A stretch of 64,000 nt of DNA from Tricholomella constricta (Eukaryota > Basidiomycota > Agaricomycetes > Agaricales > Lyophyllaceae): contig JAACJP010000031.1 of assembly GCA_013368375.1 (NCBI GenBank), positions 1 through 64,000 of the forward strand, in the 5' to 3' direction. The notes under the pieces are model-generated. The model made no database searches, had not been told where the DNA came from, and saw nothing but the letters and a program-made list of their open reading frames with translations. Below, piece by piece: positions 23,216 through 35,240 of the stretch. The stretch's first letter is position 1; each line of letters begins with the position of its first letter. The position numbers were made by a program, and so were the translations under genes.

Positions 23216-26200
23216 CGCAGCGGCAGCGGCAACTTCGCTAGGCAGAGAAGCAGAGCGGACGGGGAGGCGGGACGGCTGGAGGGGCGCGATAGGGATCGGA
23301 GCAGGTATAGGCATGGCGCCCGGTTTCGGGGACGTCCCGCGCTCGCGTTCCCTGTACATCTCGATCAAGGCAGCAGTCTTGCTGGTCGGGATGGGCGTCG
23401 CTTCGTGTGTCCCATTCGAAGTCCCAATTCCATTGACGTTCGCAGCAGCCTTGGGGGGAACCTCGACCTTGAGGGTGGGGATGACAGCAGGCGAGGGGCG
23501 CAATGCTTCCGGCGGGACAGGCAGCTTCCTGAGCGGCTGCTGGGCGGCGTGGCCCGCATCAGAGGCGGGGTCATCATCGTCCGTGTCGTCCTCCCCGCTA
23601 TCCGCGTCGTAGGCGAGCCGCGCACGAGGATCGTCGCCGGACGGGTCCACCGACGTCGGCCTGCGCTCAGGATGGAGATCAAAATACCCCATCCGCCTCT
23701 GGTTCCGGGCCATCTGCCTGGCAGTCAACGCCGGGCGGTCCACCTCGTCGTCCACCCCCGCCGGGTCCAGGTCCAGGTCCTGATGCTCTTGTTGTCCCTG
23801 CTCCACCACCGACCGCTCAGTCGTATATTCGCTCGTCGCTCCGCTGGTCCGCGGCACAGTCTCGATCTCATCCACGTCCAAATCATGCAGATGGTCCAAC
23901 CCCCCTCCCGGATCGCGATCCACCCTCTCATGGTGCACACTCGCCAGCGACGGCGTCCTGTCCCTCACGCCCGCCAACACCTGTGCCACCTCCAAACTAA
24001 CAATGTCCGGATCCGACCTGCGCGAATGCACCCCTCCCTTCCCCTTCCCCCCGCCACCGCCCGCCCGGCGTTCCGCATCCTGCCCCCCAATCCTCCGGCT
24101 CTGCGTCCCCACCAAAATATCCACCCACGCGTCATCCTCCGCCTCCCTCCTCTTCTGCTTCACCGCCTCAGGCTCATACTCATCATCACTATAACTCGCC
24201 AGCCTCGTCTCAAAATCCACACTCGAGTACTCTGCCGGAGCAAGCCCCCCCGTTTTACGACCCGAGCCAGGACTGGGAACGGGAATCCCGCCTGGCAAGC
24301 GAAAACGCGACGACGATCGCTTGGTCGAAATCTGCGACGACTTGGTTGTCGTCGCCGTAGAGTAGTCAGAGTGCATTTCCTCGCTCTTGGGCCCGCCGCC
24401 GCCGCCTCCTGCTGTCAGGAGCTCAGGCGCCGGCGCGGGGACATATAGAGGCCCGGAGATCGCTGCGGTGGTCGTCCGAGAGTCCGAGGTTGTAGGCGTC
24501 GCCCTGGACGTTAGGGCAGCAGCAGCAGCGGCAGCCCCCTTAATAGAGGGCTTCGACCCCAGCGAGATGACTTTTGTAGCTGCGCCCCCGCGGAGAAGGC
24601 CCTCGAACTCGACTTCGCGGTAGGTGGGGCTGCGTGGGACGTGTCCGACGACATAGGGGCGGCCGTTGAGGGTCGCGGCCTGTTTCCATTGCTTCGATTT
24701 TGAGGACTGGGAGAAGAGCGAAGGGAGCCGTCGCCGTGTCGAGGACGTGACGGCGAGCTGCTGTCGATACTCGAGAGGCACGAATTCTTCAAAAAGGATG
24801 AGGGTCGCGGCTGTGCGGGGGTCGGAGCCTCCAGAGGCGGTGGTGCGGTTCGGGGGTAGGGACTTGAATTCGACCTGTTACAATGTCAGCTTTCAGTTTT
24901 GGCGTCTTTTGGAGACGACGCACCAAAGCCCAGTTGCAATCCCGATCAAGCTCTTCATACCGCTCAAGATCCATCCATCCACCACCATAGACAAGGTCGC
25001 AAAAGACATCAACAAAGGCCTCCTCGATGACCTCCTCACTTCCCACGACGGGCTCTGTGTCCCACCCGAACGGCGGGAGAGCCTTCTGCGTCTTTTTGAG
25101 CTTTTTCGACATCTCAGCGTTGTGCGCGGGCCAGGCGGAGATGGTCTTGGCGACAGGGGAGCTGAACTGTAGCGTGGCGCTGAGCGGGTCGTCGTTGCGC
25201 GAGAAGCCGGCGGAGGAAAAGTCATTCCAGGAGAGGGTCCCGCGTTTGGTGGAGCGTTCCTGGAGTCCCGACATGAGCATGAACAATAATGCACCACCAG
25301 TAAATAAAGAAATCAACGTGGCAAAAGAACAAGGAACCTCCCAAAGCAGAAACATCCACGAAAGAGATAAAAAGGGCGTAAAAACTCACCGTGCGCGCGC
25401 TCTCCGTCAGATCAAACTGCAGCTTCTTTTGGTCCCCGAGCTCGCTAAACCCCATACTCTCAAACTCTCCCCACTTCAAATCTGTCAGACTTCTGAACCG
25501 GTCCTCGCCCTCCCGCCCGCCCATTCCCAGGCCAAAATAATCATTACTGTCACCTGTGGTCGTGCCCGTGGCCGCTGACATGGTAGATGCATAGCTCGAC
25601 GACGACGGCGCGTTACTCAGCCCCCCCGGCGCTGCCTGCGTCCCCGCCCCAGTATCAGGATGAAAGTTCGGGGGCATGTCCATGCGCTTCTTATACGCCT
25701 CCGAGTAGCGTGGCGTCAGCTTCAGCGTCGGCGGTGCAATCTTTCCCCACTCCTTTGACACCACCAACCCATTTTCACTGGGTCCACCTACGCTCCCAGA
25801 AGCGGAGCGGGTGCGGTGGGCCCAGCTGGCAGCGGTCTTAACCAAGTCCGGAGAGTACATGCGAACGTTGCGGCGGACGCTCATGACGCGGACGGTACGC
25901 ACGCCCCTGCGCGGCTGGGGCTTGTTGTTGTTGTGAGGATGCTGTGCAGCGGGATCCTGGAGGAAGGGGAGCATGGCAGGGTAGCCCTTGATCCACTCCT
26001 TGAGGCGGGTGGGGACGCCCAGGGCGGCGGCGCTGCCTGTGATGGCGTTGGTGGTGGTGTCGCCTGGAGCGCGGGTGGGGCAGTCCTGCCAGCGGATAAA
26101 GGCGAGTTGGAGGTGCTCCATGGCGTTGACGGCGCGGAGGTAGTGCATGTAAGTGTGGTGAAATGCGAGAGTGGCGGGGCCGAGGCCAAAGAGGAGGGGC

Positions 26201-27107
26201 CCAAAGAGCGGAGAGAGAGTGGGCGGAGTGTGGCCTGAGCTTGTGCTGTTGGCGGTAAGGCGGGACAAAAGAGTGAGTATGGCGAGAATGACGGTCTGCA
26301 GCGTCGGTGCCAAGCCTGGGAGGAGAGTGGCGAAGTGGGCGGGCGGGTAGCCGAGTGCTACGGGGTAGAGGTAGGTGAGTAAGGACCGTTGGGATGAAGA
26401 GGCGGCGTACCTGCTTCGGTGTCGCGGAATTCGACATAGCGCTCCCAGGAGAGCAATCCGCGCACATCATGACCGCCCACGGAGCGAATGACTCTGGCGA
26501 GGCCCCAGCGAAGACACATGCCAAGCTCGTGAGGTCCCGCAAACCGCGCCTCATCCCGCCACCTAGCTTCTGCATCCGCGGCGGCCTGGCTCGATTGACT
26601 TAAACAAGTGTCGAGAAAGGTGCGGATGAGTCTCTTGATCGCAGAAGACGAGATATCGAGCGCGGTCGTAGAAAAGATGAAGGGGGTAGTGACGCCGCCT
26701 CGTGTTCCCAGCTCGTCAGAGATGACCACGACGAGGCGTGCGACTTGCTCGAGCCCGAGGACAACATGCCTCTCGTACGATAGGTAGCCATAATCGTGTT
26801 CTTTGGGCTGGTCTAAAGAGGCTTCGGCCCTGGGACTGTCGAGGTTGAGGGGCAGGAAACTGCCATCAGGGATGGGCGGCGGTACGTCCGGGCTCTGGTC
26901 GAATTCGGGGCGTTCTTTGGCGGAACTCTGTGTCCTTAGACGTTTTTCCTGCTCCTTTGCCTTCTTTTTATCCTTCTTGGAGAGAGGAGACGGAGAGCCG
27001 GCACCGCTGAGCCTGCTGGAGATGCGACCAAACTCGTCGAGAGGAGTAGAGAGGGAAAGCTTTTTAGGAGTTGAGTTTGTACGGGAACGCGAAAAGATGC
27101 TGGGCAT
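23003..27107 (-). CDS. Msb1/Mug8-domain morphogenesis protein
   Basis: Proteins with this domain (DUF1708, Msb1/Mug8) act with Rho/Cdc42 signalling in polarised growth and cytokinesis in yeasts. Four exons in phase: 27107-26411, 26357-25390, 25259-24924 and 24874-23003, about 1290 aa. Landmarks: MPSIFSRSRTNSTPKK, a Lys-rich stretch (KKDKKKAKEQEK), then the domain core with YGYLSYERHVVLGLEQVARL, FIFSTTALDISSSAIKRLI, GMCLRWGLARVIRSVGG and LSWERYVEFRDTEA, plus HTYMHYLRAVNAMEHLQLAF. Exon 3 contributes LSWNDFSSAGFS and GWDTEPVV. The C-terminal 600 residues are low-complexity: acidic runs, an Ala-Gly dipeptide repeat coded at 23181-23214, and a terminal Glu/Asp run. This tail is probably disordered and regulatory. 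Confidence 0.85.
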
Positions 27108-28969
27108 TGGGTTGGACGATGAACAAAGCCTTAGTCCAGCTGGTCAGTCCACCGTGGTCACTGCCAAACTATTTCGGACTTTTCCGCCCTTCATAACAAC
27201 AAGTGTGCCTTAACTTTCCAATCCATATCCGACGTCCGTCTCTTATACTCTGCTCGTTGCTCTCTCACCGTACAATCAGCGTCTAGGAATGCTCTGAGCG
27301 TCCCTTTCCTCCTTCGCGACTCACAGAGGACCTCAAGGCAGGTCGTATGTAAAGCCTAAGTCAACGACATCGCGGCAATGATCAAGCTCCCAACACTCGC
27401 GTCTGGTCAGATCGCACTTACTCATGGAGGAAGGAATCATCAACAAGAAACCGTCTTGTAATCAACATCTACGCCAAATCATTGGCAGTGAGTTCAAGAA
27501 ATATGACCCGCTGGATCGTATACATCTTGAGCTCAGACTTCACGCCGGCGAACTTATTTACATCTCCAACCTCGAACGCACCACAAGAGCCTACAGGCTG
27601 CATCCCGGGCCGATTGCGCTGATCAATAAAGAAGGCCATGTACTGAACTCGCACCCAGACTCGCCGAGTTGCAGTTCTCTTCCGATCGGCGCCAGGATCT
27701 TGAAACAAAGTACTTTCGAATTCCCGAAGCAGAAATAAACTAATCGCCGCGTGCTGCCACTCCGCAATCTCTTCCTCCGAAAGAACTCAGAACAGCAGAT
27801 TACGCCCCGCTCAGCGCCCTACATACATCTACCGTTGTCCCTGTCTGTCAACTTTTCGGCGCCAGCCCTTTCGAAGTGATGGACGGGGTCCTGCTTACTC
27901 ACCCATCACGGTCACTGTAAGGGCAATTGTTGGAAGTATATTCTGTAAACTGCGGACTCACCCCCTCCGACCTTCCCCTAGCGTTATCAAACCAGGGAGA
28001 TCCTTTCGCGTTAAGATACAGTTAACGACCGGAAGCGGCCCCGGCATGCACGCCAACATCATCGGACAGAGGCGACGACCAACTATCTGGGTGGGATAGC
28101 CTGGACAGGGGACGTTGTCGTAACAGGAGAAGACTCGGTGAGCACAACCTCCCTAACCACCGTCCGCGTCATTCTTGTTAGGGCCACTGTGCATTGCGAG
28201 CTCACGGACGATGCTCCTTCTCATGCACAGGAGGTCGAAAATTCAATCAGGGAAGTCTTTGCAGTGTGCAAAAGGCGTAGCCCGCACAATTCCATATGCT
28301 CCCTGGGAAGGCGTTGCAGTGGCAGCAGTGCGACCCGCACGCAACAGCCCACTGCAGCGCACGGGCCACACTTGTTGACACAAATATCGTCATCGCGCAA
28401 TGATGCGCTATGTCTCACCTGACAACTACACTGACTAATGGACTGGGGCGGACTCCGACGTCCGACTGCATACTGTCCAACTATTGACAATCCATACTAA
28501 TTAATATTCATTGACCATGTTGCTGCGAAAACTACACGTGCTCATCTCAATTTTTTTCTCGTCTTCTCGTAGCGACTGCGCTTCTCCTTGATCAACCTAC
28601 AATCTTATTCAAATGATAATCTGTTGCGATCCAGACAAACACCGTAACGTGCCCATATTGATCGAGCGTGAACGCGCTCGCTCAAAGGATTCTTTTTCCC
28701 TTTCATTCTCTTTCATACCTACAGACAATGGACTCTCTAGATATATATACCTACATACTTCGTCTAATAACCCTCAGTTAATTATACTGAACTGAGGGTG
28801 AGCCTTCTTCTATATACCTTACACTTTCTATTACTGACATACCTTAGTTTACTTTACCTCTCACTCTTATAGGTACAGCAATATAAGTCAATTATACTGA
28901 ACTGAGGTTTACTTTATCTCTCACTCTTATAGAGGTTAAATTCTAACATAATCAATGCTCAAAACTCTA
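27108..28969. other. Intergenic, start of the repeat-rich island
   Basis: 27108-28500 is upstream of the Msb1-like gene. It has one open stretch at 27424-27738 without domain or splice support. From about 28500 the sequence becomes AT-rich with short repeats, listed separately. No RNA gene was recognised. Confidence 0.4.
28780..28935. repeat. Imperfect tandem duplication, AT-rich
   Basis: AATTATACTGAACTGAGG occurs near 28781 and again near 28893. TTTACTTTA-CTCTCACTC followed by TTATAG occurs near 28850 and again near 28908. The two arms repeat in the same order, about 60-110 bp apart. Confidence 0.7.
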
Positions 28970-30290
28970 AGTGTGAAACGTCTCCTCACGGCCTACATTT
29001 AAATTTGACGCCTTCCAACAGTGGTGCTCCATCAATTGAATGATCATCAGCACCATAAAACCAAGTGGTCTATAGCACGACATGGCCACACTCTCTACTT
29101 GGCATCTCCATTACTATCGCGGGCATACCTATCAAGTTTGTTGCCAAGTACATTTCTGTCAGAATCACTTCCCACTTCGAAAACTCGTCCATGTTTCAAA
29201 CTTAGCACTGCAGAACTCAGCAGCACGAGGTATCTTAGGGGCAACAATTACCATTGACTCCTTCGTCGGCACTATCCCACCACTTGAAGATTGTCAATTA
29301 TACATCTCAGCCCGCATCGACCCCCATCTCATCCATGGATGCAAAGTCATCCTTGATACCGACCGCGCTGCGCTGAATGAGCTGGAGAACGTGCAGTGGA
29401 CCTTCATACGAAGGATGCTGCATCTCTTGGCTTGTTCTTTAATGCACCCACTGTTCACAGAGACAGGCTTGATGCCCCTCAAATACTGTCAAATCGTCTT
29501 AGCTGTGGGATATCTCAACTCGATATACTGTCTTGGCCCTACTTGCACATGTGGCTTTTATAGACTCCATTGACTTAGCGCAAACTTATCTGCATGACCA
29601 TACCTCATCCTGGGTCAAGGACCTCGTCAAAGTCTGCTCATTTACCTGCATGACCATACCTCATCCTGGGTCAAGGGCCCGTTAAAGTCTGCTCATTTAC
29701 CTGAACCCACAACATCGGCATGCAATTACTAATTACTTTGAGTCAACTCCTCTTATGCAACCATCCACTTGTCGTAGAACAACTTAGACGTGGCAGATTC
29801 TCGCGGGGTTGCATTAGATACTAGCATCGCGTCTGCTGATTCTGTCAAACTGGAGATACATGCCTTATTTGGCTATCTACTCAATGAATGGCTCCTCCTT
29901 GCACGGGGTGAATGTCTTACAACTATATCTCATTCCCAACTTACTTTCTTATCAATCACATAGAAACTTTAAAGCCATTCACCGCTTATGTTGACAGAGT
30001 TTTCCGCATTCATGACGAGGTTCCTATGTTTATCTCAACTACACAAAAATTCAAACATCTCTAATCCCACACTACGATTTGCTGTTTTTGTGTTTGATGG
30101 AGCTCTTGTCTGCCTCCAGGGGAGTGCCACATGGGTGAACTAATGCGTGAGATTCTGAATATCACATCGGCCCTGGTTCACTTGTGTCCGTAGCATACAC
30201 TTGATGTCATGTATGTAGCACGGGCCCCGCTTGCTTTTTTTTGGGACCGCTGCGGGTAATACATCCATCCATCCATCTTCTCGTTAAATA
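28970..30290 (+). mobile_element. Degenerate LINE (non-LTR retrotransposon) tail
   Basis: A frame at 29082-29573 reads LGATITIDSFVGTIPPLEDC, YISARIDPHLIHGC, LDTDRAALNELENVQWTFIR and LFTETGLMPLKYCQIVLAV. This is the C-terminal region that follows the reverse-transcriptase domain in basidiomycete LINE-type polyproteins. The catalytic RT and endonuclease parts are absent, and frame is lost downstream although RT-tail-like pieces continue to about 29900. Sequence at 30225-30275, with a T-run, GGGTAATA and CATC repeats, resembles a LINE 3' end. Non-functional relic; boundaries approximate. Confidence 0.6.
29590..29700. repeat. Tandem duplication, about 56-bp unit, two copies
   Basis: The unit begins CTGCATGACCATACCTCATC and ends GTCTGCTCATTTAC. 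Copy 1 spans about 29590-29645 and copy 2 about 29646-29700, with a few differences in the middle. It lies inside the LINE relic. Confidence 0.85.
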
Positions 30291-30654
30291 GCTGTGTTTT
30301 CGTAGAACAACTTGTATTGAAAATGCTACAGCAGCTTTGCTTCAGTCAATGTCATGTCTGATGAGGTCAAGACTACAACACTTAGGTCTGCTAAATGGAG
30401 TGCTGCACACACCCAATTCTCCTTACACATAGGCTTGTGCTGCACCTCAAACTTGTTGATCATGGCAGCACCACCATCCCAATACACCTTTTGCTTACTA
30501 CAAGGTAACAGGCTAGATAAGAACGAACATTAATAAGGAAACCAGATAATTGAAGGAGGCACCTGATGTGTGCACTTGTGGGTCAATTAAACACATAATG
30601 CCCTTTGAGTCTATTGCTCCAGGCTCCAGGAAGCTCCCACGTATGTTTGCTCAG

Positions 30655-30784
30655 AAAATAACATATTTTAGGGCCCAAAAATGGCCATATCCCTGTCCCA
30701 AAATAACATATTTTAGGCCTGTCAGCTCTTGTCAGGTCGCAAAGCACCAAGGTCCCCACCCACGAGACAACATATTTGAGGCCT
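30655..30784. repeat. Spaced repeats of an ACATATTTTAGG motif
   Basis: AAAATAACATATTTTAGG occurs at 30655-30672 and 30700-30717. A diverged form (GACAACATATTTGAGGCC) is at about 30766-30784. The first two are spaced by 45 bases. A long T-rich tract with G/C interruptions follows at 30786-30842. The origin is unknown; such arrays can mark ends of small DNA elements. Confidence 0.6.
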
Positions 30785-31029
30785 CATTTTTTTTTGTTTT
30801 TTTGTTTTTGTTTTTGTGTTTTTGTTTTTTTTTTCTTTTCTTTCATAGTCACTGGATTTTAAATTGATTGTTGCAGATGACAATGAAGCATTATGCATCA
30901 GCTTCCATGTTCTTGAGTTACCATGGTAGAGACACCACACTACATTTTCTACCACTGGGATCAAGAGCCTTGACCATTTGAACCTTCCACCCCCACCCCT
31001 GTCTCCCTCGCCCCCAGCCACCCTTTCCG

Positions 31030-31290
31030 TCCTCTCGCCGATGAAGAACGCGCAGAACGGGACCGTCTTACTGCTGCTGGTGGCTGCTGGAAATGTAAGA
31101 AGACTCCGGCTGATCCCGGATGGATCAACCACCAACGTCGTAACTGCCTGGGAAACGCCACAAAGGTATTCCCCCAGGACCTGACTTCGTTAAATCTGAG
31201 ATCGCTGGAGCAGTCCTGGCCACTGTCGACTATCCTCATGAGGATGACCAGTTCTACCTTGACAACGAGACCGATTCCGAGACCGACTAG
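31030..31290 (+). pseudogene. Decayed gypsy-type gag zinc knuckle
   Basis: The frame LADEERAERDRLTAAGGCWK, CKKTPADPGWINHQRRNC carries a CxxC...HxxxxC zinc knuckle of the kind found at the end of gag in basidiomycete Ty3/gypsy elements. After it the frame slips by one base, near 31167, into IPPGPDFV and an acidic end to a TAG at 31288-31290. Protease, reverse transcriptase and integrase are not found nearby, so only a fragment remains. Confidence 0.6.
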
Positions 31291-31490
31291 CCCCATGTTC
31301 CCTTCCCTTTCCCACATTTTCACCAATTGTTTTTCCCACATTTTTGCCACTGGCTGGCCACACTGCCGTTTTCCATCACCTTGCCGTTTTGCAGGACATA
31401 GACTTATGCACTCTGCTGCCTAGGACCTCACATTGTCAGAGGACTTCCAGGGAATTTGGAGTAGTGGACAAGATTTTAAAGTGGGGAGGG

Positions 31491-31716
31491 GTGTAAGCCT
31501 GGCACCCCAGTCTTACGCGCGCAGACTCTTAACTTTCACGTGACCTTCAAACCTTATCTTATCAACTGACACGTACCATATAATATGGACATTGAACCTT
31601 ATTCTACAGTGGGTCATCGCACCGTAAACCCGTCCTGTATCCCCTCGCGTTCCTGAGAATACACCGTGGTCCTGTTAACCTGTGGGACCGCAACCCAGTG
31701 AGCCTAATCGATGACA
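31491..31716 (+). repeat. Possible LTR following a polypurine tract
   Basis: A purine tract (GTGGGGAGGGG, around 31478-31489) precedes TGTAAGCCTGGCACCCC. A segment starting TGT and ending ACA can be drawn to about 31716. This placement downstream of the gag relic fits a 3' LTR, but no second copy is in the window to confirm the limits. Confidence 0.35.
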
Positions 31717-32312
31717 GGCTTTCATTCTCTCAGCTTTTGGCCTATCATTTTTCTTTGAAAGTCATGCAAAGTCACGCACATTGGATGGGCATGATTTATC
31801 TCTACCTTACTACATATATACATACCATATCTGACACCTTTCTACTGCCCTATATCAACTTGGAACATGGATAAAGAGGTGTTTTTTGGCCTTACAATCC
31901 ATGGGACACAATTTCGACGTGATGCTGCTTACTAAGCATCACAGAAACGGAACCGGTGATGCGCACCTCCATGAAGAGGAAACATGTTTCGTGTCGGCTT
32001 TCGCGGAGACATTCTATAGATTGAATCGGATAAAATGACAGACTCTGTTGCTACGGTGGGAGAGGGATCTGCCTTCAGCAGCGAACCCTAGGGGGTCTGA
32101 ATGATCGGTGTAGGAGAGGACCAGAAAAGAGCGATATGATGAAGGGTGGCAGTAAGAGAAGTGAGATAAGAATAAAGAGGGAGAAGGTGGGTGGGCCGAG
32201 CGAGCCAAGTGAAATACGAGTAGAGAAACTTGGAGAGAGGTACGCGAGGTACGCGAGCTAGGTTACGGAGGAAAGATGATGATGAGTGTTCGGATCAAGG
32301 GGCGTGAGGGCG
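31717..32312. other. Sequence between retroelement relics and the KDZ transposon
   Basis: No gene was recognised. The stretch is purine-rich on the plus strand at 32090-32280. It ends with the GAGGGCGT that abuts the left transposon terminus. Confidence 0.4.
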
Positions 32313-32339
32313 TTGACAGTAGAAAATTATCGTTCGGAT
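32313..32339 (+). repeat. Left terminal inverted repeat of the KDZ element
   Basis: It begins TTGACAGTAGA and pairs with 40669-40695 read on the minus strand, with about four mismatches over 27 bases. Confidence 0.75.
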
Positions 32340-32650
32340 TAAAAGGTGAACGTGGAATAAGAACCTGAAAAGTGAACAGGAAGCTGAACAGACGAAAATC
32401 GAGCGGAGTTCAGGTTATTTTTGTTTGTTCACATTTCATTCCGAGTTGTTCACTTTCTACTTCTACATATTTTGTTGGCGCGCCGAGTTCACGTCCTGAG
32501 TCCACATAGTGCCACAACGCGCTCATATTTCCGTCAGTGATCAACGCGGCCAAGTGGCCACCACCGATGCCACTGATCTCAATCACCCTTTGTCCGGCCA
32601 GGAATGGGCCAAGTCCTTCCATCCGTCCTGGGCCACCTCCCATTGTCTGT

Positions 32651-32664
32651 CTTTTTTATATATA
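32651..32664 (+). promoter_or_regulatory. Probable TATA box of the transposase gene
   Basis: A TATATATATA stretch lies about 45-50 bases upstream of the transposase ATG at 32706. Confidence 0.5.
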
Positions 32665-32705
32665 TACCCTCTGAATGATCATCCACGTTCCTTCTCTCCT
32701 TTCTG

Positions 32706-34879
32706 ATGCCCCAGACTCCCGCACACGCGAGCGCGATGCTCAATCTCTCAGATCTCCACAAGCGTCTATCCTCCTACGGAGACCTGCAAGAGGCTATCAC
32801 CTTGGCTGACCTGGACTACTTTCTGCGCCTTGTTCAGCATTTCAAACAGGAAATTCGGCTTCATGTCCCTCCTAGAAGTACGGTTACTGGGCCGCCACAC
32901 CGACTACCGACATACATACATTGTCTCTTCAAGCACTGCTTAGGCACAGACGACGTCACGATCATGCAGCTTTGGAGTGCTGTCAAGAATTTGGTATGGG
33001 CTGCTTCCGATGAGTCACCTTCAACTTTGTCCCGAGATGAGCAACGCGAGGTGTATCTCTATGGGATGAAGCCCCAACTACCCCAGGAGAAACTAGGTAC
33101 GCATTACTCCAATGATCTAAGCCCCTACAGTAAATTCTAATGATATAACGACCAGTCACGCAGCGGCCTCAATGTTCTATCCTCCGGTATCAAAATGCGA
33201 GTATTGTGACTCTCATTTACGTCTCAGTACTCTGTCCCGCTACGAAGTGACATTCTACACCCTACACGATGGCGCACGTCGTGCCCTTAGCTCATCTTTT
33301 GCATGCCATTGTAAGTTCTTCCTTAATCATTAGCGCTTTTTTTGACTAATGCTATTTTTTAGCTTGCAAGGTTAGATACTACCACAACTACTACTCGGAC
33401 GGCCGTCTTCGCCACTACTATCACTCATCCTCTGTCCCGCCCATCATCCTCATTGAAGAACACGTATACATTGATTCCCAACTTTGCGAGTTCTTCACTA
33501 ATCTTTCTTTATTTGCGTGGGTCTCGGCACAAAACTCTGCGAACATCTACAACCATACTCTTTCCAAATTCTCTGATCCCTCGACACTCTCTGAAGCCTC
33601 CGAACGACCCAGTAACCCCATCACATCTGAACAAGTGTCGCGTGGCTTTGTCCTCAATGCGTTGCTGCGCGATTGTGCAGAAAGCGCGTCGTCTTTGATC
33701 TTGCCGGACATTGGTGATAACGATGAAAGGTTGAAGCAAGTAATGGAACTTCGGAACTCTAGGATTATTGCTCATGGTCAGGCTGAGCGGATGCATGCCT
33801 GCGATGTCTGTGAGAAATTTATTCGAGGACCAACTGGTGACTTACGTGAGTATCACAATTGACTGAGTGATTTGATTTTAATTTCTTTGCTAGGCTCCTT
33901 GCGCGCTGCGACCATGGACGGTACTGGTCTGGGTCGTCCGTGTTGCAAAGAGCACAACTGTCTCCATCCTCTCGTCAAGCATCGCGCACATTTTTGTGCT
34001 ATACATGACCACAAGAAGGCCGTATGTGTCGTCACTGACTGCCACGCGGCCTCCCAGTCTGGCTTTCGAACGTGTTCCCAGCCCGATCATCGACAAATAG
34101 AACTACGTCGTAATGAGAGAGGAAAGGCCTTCTTCCAGCTCAAACAGCGACTGCACAAAAACCAGACATCGCAAATTTCGGACGCGTTGGGCCCAACTTC
34201 CGAATTGGACGATGACGACGAACCAGACGACGAGTTATATTCTGACATTCGCAAATCTGATGCGGGCAACAAGCAGCCCAAGGCTCGATTTGAGCGCCGC
34301 AAAACACACAACGAACAGCTTCTAGTTGCTTGCTGTGGCACGATTCTAGCTTGGGGTACCATGTTTGGTGCCGAGTCCATTTCTGGTGTCAAGGTGAGCG
34401 TGGTCATTATTTACGTCCGTCGATATTCCTTATGGTATCACTAGGATTTCCTCAAATCTAGCTATCCTGTCCAACTCGATTTGCCCGACGTTATTTTCTA
34501 CGACAATAATTGCCATCTTCAATCGCACCTTCAAGCTCAGAAGGACGACTACTTTTGTTATGTCATCCTGCCTGTCGACGTATTTCACTTTAAAAGCAAG
34601 CACAAGGAGTCGGACAAGTTCTGTCAAAAGCATTGCAATCCTGCGCTATGGGAAGAACTGGCAGATGAGGAGGGTAACTGGGTATTTAACTCGTCTATTG
34701 CCGAACAGGTAAATGTTTGGATTGGCGGTTACCGTTCTATCGTTCGCGACATGCTTGCACATCGCTACGACTTCTTCCTTGATGAGATGATCAAACGAAG
34801 GAACGCGCTTGTTATCAAGAAACTCTGGGACACGGGAAATTGTCCTTACCGCATCCCTTCTGCCGCCGCGGTGTATTAG
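32706..34879 (+). CDS. KDZ transposase with CxC5/CxC6 cysteine clusters
   Basis: Transposase of the Kyakuja-Dileera-Zisupton superfamily. Five exons in phase: 32706-33096, 33164-33310, 33363-33845, 33894-34393 and 34445-34879, about 651 aa. An N-terminal helical part is followed by a CxC5-like cluster (KCEYCDSHLRL, CHSCKVRYYHNYYSDGRLRH), FVLNALLRDCAE, and a second cluster (MHACDVCEKF, GRPCCKEHNC, HRAHFCAIHDHKKAVCVV, then FRTCSQPDH). The C-terminal catalytic part has RRKTHNEQLL, the Asp-bearing VIFYDNNCHLQSHLQ, VDVFHFKSKHKESDKFCQKH, and SSIAEQVNVWIGGY with a candidate catalytic Glu. It ends FFLDEMIKRRNALVI. No premature stop is present. The DDE assignment of individual residues is inferred. 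Confidence 0.85.
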
Positions 34880-35240
34880 TTTACTTATCATGTTTCCTCT
34901 GTGTAATGAGTTTATTTACTTGACTTGGAATGTATTGGACTTTTGAAAAATTGGAACGGTTTGTGTTCGAGTTACTTCCCATTTGGCCAAGTTCCCACAG
35001 ACCTTGTCCTCAGTACCACCCACCACCAACAACTCTCTGGAGCTCGTTGAAGTTACTCATGCAAGCCCTACACCTTCGGTAAGGCCTAATTGTATTCTTC
35101 ACCTGCATTTGATCTTTTCGCAGACAGCAGATGGTCTATGCTCTCTGCACTCATGGCAAATTTTTAGCAAGTTTCGAGTAGTTTTGCGCATCTCTCTTGT
35201 CTGGTCCAGCGTACATCTCTAAGCGGCAAAGGACAAGAAC

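Noticed and set aside
22967..24448. 493-codon open frame on the plus strand
   Set aside because: It lies entirely opposite the last exon of the Msb1-like gene. Arg-rich low-complexity composition shows it is a complementary-strand shadow.
27424..27738. Open frame of about 105 codons upstream of the Msb1-like gene
   Set aside because: No domain, no splice context and no recognised relative; left as intergenic.
29586..29705. Direct repeats considered as a CRISPR array
   Set aside because: Only two adjacent copies without spacers, in a eukaryotic retroelement relic.
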